Positions 53,306 through 61,799 of a DNA stretch of 64,000 bases are shown here, in pieces. The stretch is from Nemertoderma westbladi (taxonomy: Eukaryota; Xenacoelomorpha; Nemertodermatida; Nemertodermatidae). A program made the position numbers and the translations under genes. Within the stretch, counting starts at the first letter, position 1; every line of letters starts with the position of its first letter. Where the stretch lies: assembly GCA_032718475.1 (NCBI GenBank), contig JAUCBJ010007366.1, forward strand, positions 47,340 to 111,339. The letters run 5' to 3'. The notes under the pieces are model-generated. The model was not told the DNA's origin, did no database searches, and saw only the letters and a list, made by a program, of their open reading frames with translations.

Positions 53306-53927
53306 AAAATAGCGTTAACATATAATTTAATTTAAAAATTAGTTCACAATTTAAAAGTTTAGGGTACCTACCAAGCAGCATTTACAGTAAATAATGGGAA
53401 ATTTTACATTGAAATATTTAGGGGCCTAATTAAAACAGTGAAACGTTGTGAGTACCGGTAGTGCAGTTGCATAGTTGTGGTGGGGCTACGGCGCTACAGC
53501 CTAAGCACTGACTGCCTGTCATCAGGCTGCATACGTGTACCGTGTGTACGGTATGTTGCACCTTTACAGTAGTTGCTAAAAGATAACCAAGTAAACATAA
53601 TTTATACAGTAGGTAGTTAATTGCGGGTGAGTGGCTTGAGAAACTTAATAATATATGTGTTATTTTGCACCAAATAGTTAAACATTAGAAAAATTAATAA
53701 TATATGTGTTATTTTGCACCAAACATTTGAACAGTAGAAAATTAAAAATAATATCAAAGATTAAAACTAAGCAAATGTATTACTGGAAATAAGTTAAGTT
53801 AAGTGCATATTTATACAGTAGTTATTGCACTTAATAAATTTATCAAATTATTAATAAATAAGTCTACATACAGTAGATAGTTAGTATCGGGTGGGTGGCA
53901 GGATTAACATGATTAAATTATTTTGCA
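53306..53927 (-). repeat. Penelope 3' region
   Basis: Non-coding part of the unit between the ORF stop and the next leader. It contains a direct repeat of TAATATATGTGTTATTTTGC followed by ACCAAA (about 53648 and 53697). It recurs at 57242-57863 and 61178-61799. Confidence 0.85.
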
Positions 53928-56900
53928 TTACATAGAAGGTATAACTTTATTAAGAGTTGGGTGGATCATATTAATGTAACAGGACTCTGCATGAACTCGT
54001 CGCTGGTGGTTGCGGAACTGTTTAAAGCAGGTTACGGTCAGTTGGTCTATTTCACAGTTAGTGAAATGTTGTAGGAGAAGGATTTCGGGGCTAGTTGGGT
54101 CGCAGCCTTTACGGGCTTCCCTAATACTATGTCTGTGCTTATTAAGCCGGTCGTGGAGGAATTGTTCCGTCTGGCCGATGTAGAAATCACTCGGATGAGT
54201 TCTACAGGAGATAATGTAGAGCACATTGTGGGATTTGCAGTTAAAGCGGCCGTGAATGGATTCATTCCAGTGTGTTTTACGAAGGTTTGTAATGGCTAGA
54301 CAACATAAGCAACGGGGAGCGCGACATTGGTGATTACCTACCGGGATAAGTGGGTCTAGTCTACGTATAAGCATTTGTCCAAGGTTTGGGAGGTTGCGTG
54401 GGACGGGTTTAATGGCAATACCTATGTTACTAAGGTGGTTTTGATGCCGGGCGATGGTTTTGGACATAGATGTTAAAAAATAAGGAGTTGTGGGTATGTA
54501 GATGGGGGGAGGGTGAGTATGCTGTATAGTGGTGTAGGTGGCGGGTAACTGTTTGGCTGGTTTCCATAGATACATTGATAGTAAGAAGTTTAGTGGGTAT
54601 CCTCTAAGTTTGCATAGTTCCAAGTAATTATGGCGGGTGACATTAAAAAGGTTATCTGAGTCAGTAAGTCTGCGGTAACGGAGGATTTCAGCTTTAACAA
54701 CTGCGAGTAGGGTGGGTTTATGGTGAAAACTAGCGTATAGGATGGGTAATTTATTGGACGTGGGCTTCTTATATAGGTGGGTAAGTAATTTGTCATCCTG
54801 GCGGTATATTGTGAGGTCAAGGTAGTTTAAGGTGGAGTAGGAGTGTTCTATGGTGAATTGTATTGAGTTCGTATTGTATAGTTCGAGGCAGGCTTGGTTG
54901 AGTGACGTTTTCAAACCACTTAACTCATTGGTGTTGAGTTCCCTATCGAATTCAACAATACTATCGTCAACGAGTGTTTTAAAATACTGGGCTGAGTAAA
55001 GGGTGGTATTTAGGGCTCGCTTGAGGACTCTGCATGAGGCTATAACGGCATAATCACCGCTATGTGAGCCTCCCATGGGCGCACCAGAGATTTGGAGGTA
55101 AAATTTGTCACTATACCTAAAAAAGTTATGGTAAAGTAGAAACCTTAGTATAAGACATAACTGATATGGCGTGAAAATAGACCGGTGTGGCAGGGATGGG
55201 TCTTCGGTAAGTGTTTGCATAGTGGCTTGTAACCCGAGCTCGTGTGGAATACTAGTAAACATATCGACTACATCTACTGCGATGAGAGTACATGATGAGT
55301 TATTGAGGTGGGTAGGCATTGTGTGTTTTAAATGTAATGAACTAGAAAGATAATTGGACGAGTTAGTGACTAGAGGGTGTAAGTAGAAATGCATCAATTT
55401 AGAAAGTGGTGAGAAAAAGGCGTCAGTATTGGATATAATTGGTCGGCCTTTAGGGATTAGTTTACCGTTTGGGTGTTGGATCCATTCCTCTTTGGGTTTG
55501 TGATCTTTGAGGGAGATAAAAATGTGGCCTGTGGTAAAAGTATTGGGAAATAGGTGCGTTTGGAGTTCGGGGTTGCGTAACGACAGTTCACGTAGGAGGG
55601 CTCGACATTTGACACGGAAGCGGGCGGTTGGATCTTTAGTTAGTTGTTCGTAGGTTGTAGTGTCACTGAGGATCCTTAGGATTTCAAAGTGTTTATCGGC
55701 AGTATCTAGTAGAATAATGTTACCGGTTTTATCTCCTTTGAGGAAGGAGACATCTTTAATTTTCTTAAGAGATTGGAGAGCAGTGAGTTGAGATTTATTT
55801 AAGTTAGGGGGGTGTTGGTTGTTGTATCGCTGTAGATTAATTGAGTTGGTTGTTTTGTGTAGGTCGTATATAAGTGATTCTATGCCAGGGTCTTCGGCGC
55901 GGGGGGCAACGTATCTCGCGTGGCGGTAGAATGGGGGGTCGGGTGGTTCCGGGTCGATATTGGGTTGTTCGGTAATCGTATTTAGCTTCGTCACTCGTGG
56001 TAGGGTGCGCGTTGTCGGTGTTCGCGTTTTCGAACGTGTTCGCGATGATGGCGTGTCTAGGGGTGTGCATGGGCCTCGCGACGGTGGTGGGTGGGACGGC
56101 AGGTTGTGGGGGTCATCGAGTGGGGTAGTTGGTATGTATGTGTGTGTTGGGGCAATCGGCGGTGCTGGCTCAACATCGGATGTTTGTTCGGTGTTTAGTG
56201 CCGGGAACAAACAGCGTTGTGCCGACTTACGGGTGCTCGGTTTATTTATGGCGGAAATTGGTGGTTGCCCTGGCAACGCGGCGGCAAACGTATCCGTTGG
56301 CGGGAGGATCGGCCGGTGGGTGGGAGTTAGAATGGTCGGGTTCGATCCGTGGTTGCCGTTGGTGGGTGGGGGATTGTGGTCCGCTAATCTCCGACACCGA
56401 TTGCGGAGTTTGGTCGCTGCGATGGCCATGTCGACGTGGCTATCGAAACGGTCGGTGTTCGTTATACCTCTGTTGGGAATAAAGGTAAAACCGAGGCCTA
56501 GTAAGTCGTGCTGGTCTTTGTCTAATGTGATACTCGAAAGATTGGTGACTGGTGCTTGCGCTTGGGGAAAGGGGTTAGTAGCTTGGGCGTCTTCGGGAGC
56601 GATATCTTTAACATTGAACCGTCGATTGGTATCCGGGTGGCTTGGAGGGCGCAGGATGTTGTCCATTGTCTCGTAGCCGCAGTCGAAACTGTATTTGTAA
56701 TCTAGACGGTAACACGTTACGTCGATTTCTCTGTCCTCTACTACCGGTAGCCAGTAATTTAAGAAGTTGATGCTATCAGTGTTGTACCGTGCTCTCGCTT
56801 GTACTCTGTTAAGGTGGTATTTGAATTCGCGTTTCAGTTTGCGTAGTCTACTAAATCTATCGCTGATCTCAGTTCTAAATACTCGTGCGAGTAGACCGTT

Positions 56901-57119
56901 GTAGAGCGAAGGGTAGAACTTCAGGATCTGGCTGATTCTAGGAACAATGAACGAAGGCGGGAAGTTGGATTCCCTGGCGGATTTAAAGTATTGGATTTGG
57001 TATTTAGTGCGTGCTTGGTGGATCCTAATTTTAAGACACATCCGAACGTCGTTTGCTGCCCTTGGTGTTAAACTTAGGTTTTGGATTAACCGGAACGACG
57101 TTTTACGTGGCGTATTCAT
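53928..57119 (-). CDS. Penelope-like RT/GIY-YIG endonuclease, copy 1
   Basis: The intact frame encodes 1,063 aa from ATG at 57119. The N-terminal 400 residues include a Pro/Thr-rich linker. The RT follows: LKDHKPKEEW and GRPIISNTDAFFSPLSK, motif A AVDVVDMFTSIPHELG (about 612), motif B QISGAPMGGSHSGDYA (about 679), motif C FKTLVDDSIVEF (about 716), then NYLDLTIY and THLYKKPT. A Cys-rich piece CRAPRCLCC (about 930-940) precedes a GIY-YIG nuclease: NVLYIISC (about 965), FYIGQT (about 978), LHDRLNKHRHSI. RT joined to a C-terminal GIY-YIG domain defines endonuclease-plus Penelope-like elements, which prime reverse transcription at nicked DNA. All catalytic residues are present. No intron is seen. 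Confidence 0.96.
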   Translation of the reverse strand: MNTPRKTSFRLIQNLSLTPRAANDVRMCLKIRIHQARTKYQIQYFKSARESNFPPSFIVPRISQILKFYPSLYNGLLARVFRTEISDRFSRLRKLKREFKYHLNRVQARARYNTDSINFLNYWLPVVEDREIDVTCYRLDYKYSFDCGYETMDNILRPPSHPDTNRRFNVKDIAPEDAQATNPFPQAQAPVTNLSSITLDKDQHDLLGLGFTFIPNRGITNTDRFDSHVDMAIAATKLRNRCRRLADHNPPPTNGNHGSNPTILTPTHRPILPPTDTFAAALPGQPPISAINKPSTRKSAQRCLFPALNTEQTSDVEPAPPIAPTHTYIPTTPLDDPHNLPSHPPPSRGPCTPLDTPSSRTRSKTRTPTTRTLPRVTKLNTITEQPNIDPEPPDPPFYRHARYVAPRAEDPGIESLIYDLHKTTNSINLQRYNNQHPPNLNKSQLTALQSLKKIKDVSFLKGDKTGNIILLDTADKHFEILRILSDTTTYEQLTKDPTARFRVKCRALLRELSLRNPELQTHLFPNTFTTGHIFISLKDHKPKEEWIQHPNGKLIPKGRPIISNTDAFFSPLSKLMHFYLHPLVTNSSNYLSSSLHLKHTMPTHLNNSSCTLIAVDVVDMFTSIPHELGLQATMQTLTEDPSLPHRSIFTPYQLCLILRFLLYHNFFRYSDKFYLQISGAPMGGSHSGDYAVIASCRVLKRALNTTLYSAQYFKTLVDDSIVEFDRELNTNELSGLKTSLNQACLELYNTNSIQFTIEHSYSTLNYLDLTIYRQDDKLLTHLYKKPTSNKLPILYASFHHKPTLLAVVKAEILRYRRLTDSDNLFNVTRHNYLELCKLRGYPLNFLLSMYLWKPAKQLPATYTTIQHTHPPPIYIPTTPYFLTSMSKTIARHQNHLSNIGIAIKPVPRNLPNLGQMLIRRLDPLIPVGNHQCRAPRCLCCLAITNLRKTHWNESIHGRFNCKSHNVLYIISCRTHPSDFYIGQTEQFLHDRLNKHRHSIREARKGCDPTSPEILLLQHFTNCEIDQLTVTCFKQFRNHQRRVHAESCYINMIHPTLNKVIPSM

Positions 57120-57190
57120 AATTACAGGATTAATAAAGGCAAGGAAGGGTCTTTCACCACGTGGATATATAAAAAATGAAGTTAATTATT

Positions 57191-57232
57191 TACCGTATGG
57201 CCATTTCACCCTCGCGGGCGTCTTCAGCGGTA
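57191..57232 (-). ncRNA. Hammerhead ribozyme-like motif, leader of Penelope copy 1
   Basis: Identical to the motif at 53255-53296. Its 3' end lies 71 bases upstream of the ATG at 57119, so self-cleavage would define the 5' end of the copy 1 RNA and separate it from read-through of copy 2. Confidence 0.68.
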
Positions 57233-57863
57233 TATTCAATTAAAATAGCGTTAACATATAATTTAATTTAAAAATTAGTTCACAATTTAAAAGTTTAGGG
57301 TACCTACCAAGCAGCATTTACAGTAAATAATGGGAAATTTTACATTGAAATATTTAGGGGCCTAATTAAAACAGTGAAACGTTGTGAGTACCGGTAGTGC
57401 AGTTGCATAGTTGTGGTGGGGCTACGGCGCTACAGCCTAAGCACTGACTGCCTGTCATCAGGCTGCATACGTGTACCGTGTGTACGGTATGTTGCACCTT
57501 TACAGTAGTTGCTAAAAGATAACCAAGTAAACATAATTTATACAGTAGGTAGTTAATTGCGGGTGAGTGGCTTGAGAAACTTAATAATATATGTGTTATT
57601 TTGCACCAAATAGTTAAACATTAGAAAAATTAATAATATATGTGTTATTTTGCACCAAACATTTGAACAGTAGAAAATTAAAAATAATATCAAAGATTAA
57701 AACTAAGCAAATGTATTACTGGAAATAAGTTAAGTTAAGTGCATATTTATACAGTAGTTATTGCACTTAATAAATTTATCAAATTATTAATAAATAAGTC
57801 TACATACAGTAGATAGTTAGTATCGGGTGGGTGGCAGGATTAACATGATTAAATTATTTTGCA

Positions 57864-60800
57864 TTACATAGAAGGTATAACTTTATTAAGAGTTGGGTGG
57901 ATCATATTAATGTAACAGGACTCTGCATGAACTCGTCGCTGGTGGTTGCGGAACTGTTTAAAGCAGGTTACGGTCAGTTGGTCTATTTCACAGTTAGTGA
58001 AATGTTGTAGGAGAAGGATTTCGGGGCTAGTTGGGTCGCAGCCTTTACGGGCTTCCCTAATACTATGTCTGTGCTTATTAAGCCGGTCGTGGAGGAATTG
58101 TTCCGTCTGGCCGATGTAGAAATCACTCGGATGAGTTCTACAGGAGATAATGTAGAGCACATTGTGGGATTTGCAGTTAAAGCGGCCGTGAATGGATTCA
58201 TTCCAGTGTGTTTTACGAAGGTTTGTAATGGCTAGACAACATAAGCAACGGGGAGCGCGACATTGGTGATTACCTACCGGGATAAGTGGGTCTAGTCTAC
58301 GTATAAGCATTTGTCCAAGGTTTGGGAGGTTGCGTGGGACGGGTTTAATGGCAATACCTATGTTACTAAGGTGGTTTTGATGCCGGGCGATGGTTTTGGA
58401 CATAGATGTTAAAAAATAAGGAGTTGTGGGTATGTAGATGGGGGGAGGGTGAGTATGCTGTATAGTGGTGTAGGTGGCGGGTAACTGTTTGGCTGGTTTC
58501 CATAGATACATTGATAGTAAGAAGTTTAGTGGGTATCCTCTAAGTTTGCATAGTTCCAAGTAATTATGGCGGGTGACATTAAAAAGGTTATCTGAGTCAG
58601 TAAGTCTGCGGTAACGGAGGATTTCAGCTTTAACAACTGCGAGTAGGGTGGGTTTATGGTGAAAACTAGCGTATAGGATGGGTAATTTATTGGACGTGGG
58701 CTTCTTATATAGGTGGGTAAGTAATTTGTCATCCTGGCGGTATATTGTGAGGTCAAGGTAGTTTAAGGTGGAGTAGGAGTGTTCTATGGTGAATTGTATT
58801 GAGTTCGTATTGTATAGTTCGAGGCAGGCTTGGTTGAGTGACGTTTTCAAACCACTTAACTCATTGGTGTTGAGTTCCCTATCGAATTCAACAATACTAT
58901 CGTCAACGAGTGTTTTAAAATACTGGGCTGAGTAAAGGGTGGTATTTAGGGCTCGCTTGAGGACTCTGCATGAGGCTATAACGGCATAATCACCGCTATG
59001 TGAGCCTCCCATGGGCGCACCAGAGATTTGGAGGTAAAATTTGTCACTATACCTAAAAAAGTTATGGTAAAGTAGAAACCTTAGTATAAGACATAACTGA
59101 TATGGCGTGAAAATAGACCGGTGTGGCAGGGATGGGTCTTCGGTAAGTGTTTGCATAGTGGCTTGTAACCCGAGCTCGTGTGGAATACTAGTAAACATAT
59201 CGACTACATCTACTGCGATGAGAGTACATGATGAGTTATTGAGGTGGGTAGGCATTGTGTGTTTTAAATGTAATGAACTAGAAAGATAATTGGACGAGTT
59301 AGTGACTAGAGGGTGTAAGTAGAAATGCATCAATTTAGAAAGTGGTGAGAAAAAGGCGTCAGTATTGGATATAATTGGTCGGCCTTTAGGGATTAGTTTA
59401 CCGTTTGGGTGTTGGATCCATTCCTCTTTGGGTTTGTGATCTTTGAGGGAGATAAAAATGTGGCCTGTGGTAAAAGTATTGGGAAATAGGTGCGTTTGGA
59501 GTTCGGGGTTGCGTAACGACAGTTCACGTAGGAGGGCTCGACATTTGACACGGAAGCGGGCGGTTGGATCTTTAGTTAGTTGTTCGTAGGTTGTAGTGTC
59601 ACTGAGGATCCTTAGGATTTCAAAGTGTTTATCGGCAGTATCTAGTAGAATAATGTTACCGGTTTTATCTCCTTTGAGGAAGGAGACATCTTTAATTTTC
59701 TTAAGAGATTGGAGAGCAGTGAGTTGAGATTTATTTAAGTTAGGGGGGTGTTGGTTGTTGTATCGCTGTAGATTAATTGAGTTGGTTGTTTTGTGTAGGT
59801 CGTATATAAGTGATTCTATGCCAGGGTCTTCGGCGCGGGGGGCAACGTATCTCGCGTGGCGGTAGAATGGGGGGTCGGGTGGTTCCGGGTCGATATTGGG
59901 TTGTTCGGTAATCGTATTTAGCTTCGTCACTCGTGGTAGGGTGCGCGTTGTCGGTGTTCGCGTTTTCGAACGTGTTCGCGATGATGGCGTGTCTAGGGGT
60001 GTGCATGGGCCTCGCGACGGTGGTGGGTGGGACGGCAGGTTGTGGGGGTCATCGAGTGGGGTAGTTGGTATGTATGTGTGTGTTGGGGCAATCGGCGGTG
60101 CTGGCTCAACATCGGATGTTTGTTCGGTGTTTAGTGCCGGGAACAAACAGCATTGTGCCGACTTACGGGTGCTCGGTTTATTTATGGCGGAAATTGGTGG
60201 TTGCCCTGGCAACGCGGCGGCAAACGTATCCGTTGGCGGGAGGATCGGCCGGTGGGTGGGAGTTAGAATGGTCGGGTTCGATCCGTGGTTGCCGTTGGTG
60301 GGTGGGGGATTGTGGTCCGCTAATCTCCGACACCGATTGCGGAGTTTGGTCGCTGCGATGGCCATGTCGACGTGGCTATCGAAACGGTCGGTGTTCGTTA
60401 TACCTCTGTTGGGAATAAAGGTAAAACCGAGGCCTAGTAAGTCGTGCTGGTCTTTGTCTAATGTGATACTCGAAAGATTGGTGACTGGTGCTTGCGCTTG
60501 GGGAAAGGGGTTAGTAGCTTGGGCGTCTTCGGGAGCGATATCTTTAACATTGAACCGTCGATTGGTATCCGGGTGGCTTGGAGGGCGCAGGATGTTGTCC
60601 ATTGTCTCGTAGCCGCAGTCGAAACTGTATTTGTAATCTAGACGGTAACACGTTACGTCGATTTCTCTGTCCTCTACTACCGGTAGCCAGTAATTTAAGA
60701 AGTTGATGCTATCAGTGTTGTACCGTGCTCTCGCTTGTACTCTGTTAAGGTGGTATTTGAATTCGCGTTTCAGTTTGCGTAGTCTACTAAATCTATCGCT

Positions 60801-61055
60801 GATCTCAGTTCTAAATACTCGTGCGAGTAGACCGTTGTAGAGCGAAGGGTAGAACTTCAGGATCTGGCTGATTCTAGGAACAATGAACGAAGGCGGGAAG
60901 TTGGATTCCCTGGCGGATTTAAAGTATTGGATTTGGTATTTAGTGCGTGCTTGGTGGATCCTAATTTTAAGACACATCCGAACGTCGTTTGCTGCCCTTG
61001 GTGTTAAACTTAGGTTTTGGATTAACCGGAACGACGTTTTACGTGGCGTATTCAT
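57864..61055 (-). CDS. Penelope-like RT/GIY-YIG endonuclease, copy 2
   Basis: A second intact 1,063-aa copy, the same as copy 1 except for Cys in place of Arg at about residue 302 (linker KSAQ/CC), away from the RT and nuclease domains. All RT and GIY-YIG motifs are unchanged. Its 3' region runs straight into the leader of copy 1. The near identity means recent duplication or homogenisation. Confidence 0.96.
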   Translation of the reverse strand: MNTPRKTSFRLIQNLSLTPRAANDVRMCLKIRIHQARTKYQIQYFKSARESNFPPSFIVPRISQILKFYPSLYNGLLARVFRTEISDRFSRLRKLKREFKYHLNRVQARARYNTDSINFLNYWLPVVEDREIDVTCYRLDYKYSFDCGYETMDNILRPPSHPDTNRRFNVKDIAPEDAQATNPFPQAQAPVTNLSSITLDKDQHDLLGLGFTFIPNRGITNTDRFDSHVDMAIAATKLRNRCRRLADHNPPPTNGNHGSNPTILTPTHRPILPPTDTFAAALPGQPPISAINKPSTRKSAQCCLFPALNTEQTSDVEPAPPIAPTHTYIPTTPLDDPHNLPSHPPPSRGPCTPLDTPSSRTRSKTRTPTTRTLPRVTKLNTITEQPNIDPEPPDPPFYRHARYVAPRAEDPGIESLIYDLHKTTNSINLQRYNNQHPPNLNKSQLTALQSLKKIKDVSFLKGDKTGNIILLDTADKHFEILRILSDTTTYEQLTKDPTARFRVKCRALLRELSLRNPELQTHLFPNTFTTGHIFISLKDHKPKEEWIQHPNGKLIPKGRPIISNTDAFFSPLSKLMHFYLHPLVTNSSNYLSSSLHLKHTMPTHLNNSSCTLIAVDVVDMFTSIPHELGLQATMQTLTEDPSLPHRSIFTPYQLCLILRFLLYHNFFRYSDKFYLQISGAPMGGSHSGDYAVIASCRVLKRALNTTLYSAQYFKTLVDDSIVEFDRELNTNELSGLKTSLNQACLELYNTNSIQFTIEHSYSTLNYLDLTIYRQDDKLLTHLYKKPTSNKLPILYASFHHKPTLLAVVKAEILRYRRLTDSDNLFNVTRHNYLELCKLRGYPLNFLLSMYLWKPAKQLPATYTTIQHTHPPPIYIPTTPYFLTSMSKTIARHQNHLSNIGIAIKPVPRNLPNLGQMLIRRLDPLIPVGNHQCRAPRCLCCLAITNLRKTHWNESIHGRFNCKSHNVLYIISCRTHPSDFYIGQTEQFLHDRLNKHRHSIREARKGCDPTSPEILLLQHFTNCEIDQLTVTCFKQFRNHQRRVHAESCYINMIHPTLNKVIPSM

Positions 61056-61126
61056 AATTACAGGATTAATAAAGGCAAGGAAGGGTCTTTCACCACGTGG
61101 ATATATAAAAAATGAAGTTAATTATT

Positions 61127-61168
61127 TACCGTATGGCCATTTCACCCTCGCGGGCGTCTTCAGCGGTA
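61127..61168 (-). ncRNA. Hammerhead ribozyme-like motif, leader of Penelope copy 2
   Basis: Same bases and fold as the two other copies, 71 bases upstream of the copy 2 ATG at 61055. Confidence 0.68.
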
Positions 61169-61799
61169 TATTCAATTAAAATAGCGTTAACATATAATTT
61201 AATTTAAAAATTAGTTCACAATTTAAAAGTTTAGGGTACCTACCAAGCAGCATTTACAGTAAATAATGGGAAATTTTACATTGAAATATTTAGGGGCCTA
61301 ATTAAAACAGTGAAACGTTGTGAGTACCGGTAGTGCAGTTGCATAGTTGTGGTGGGGCTACGGCGCTACAGCCTAAGCACTGACTGCCTGTCATCAGGCT
61401 GCATACGTGTACCGTGTGTACGGTATGTTGCACCTTTACAGTAGTTGCTAAAAGATAACCAAGTAAACATAATTTATACAGTAGGTAGTTAATTGCGGGT
61501 GAGTGGCTTGAGAAACTTAATAATATATGTGTTATTTTGCACCAAATAGTTAAACATTAGAAAAATTAATAATATATGTGTTATTTTGCACCAAACATTT
61601 GAACAGTAGAAAATTAAAAATAATATCAAAGATTAAAACTAAGCAAATGTATTACTGGAAATAAGTTAAGTTAAGTGCATATTTATACAGTAGTTATTGC
61701 ACTTAATAAATTTATCAAATTATTAATAAATAAGTCTACATACAGTAGATAGTTAGTATCGGGTGGGTGGCAGGATTAACATGATTAAATTATTTTGCA

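Noticed and set aside
53520-53545. CTGATGA on the minus strand in the Penelope 3' region
   Set aside because: No GAAA at the right distance and no helix I partner, so it is not a second hammerhead.
55960-56676. 238-codon plus-strand frame inside the Penelope copies
   Set aside because: Antisense shadow of the Pro/Thr-rich linker of the RT ORF; repeated in each unit only because the unit repeats.
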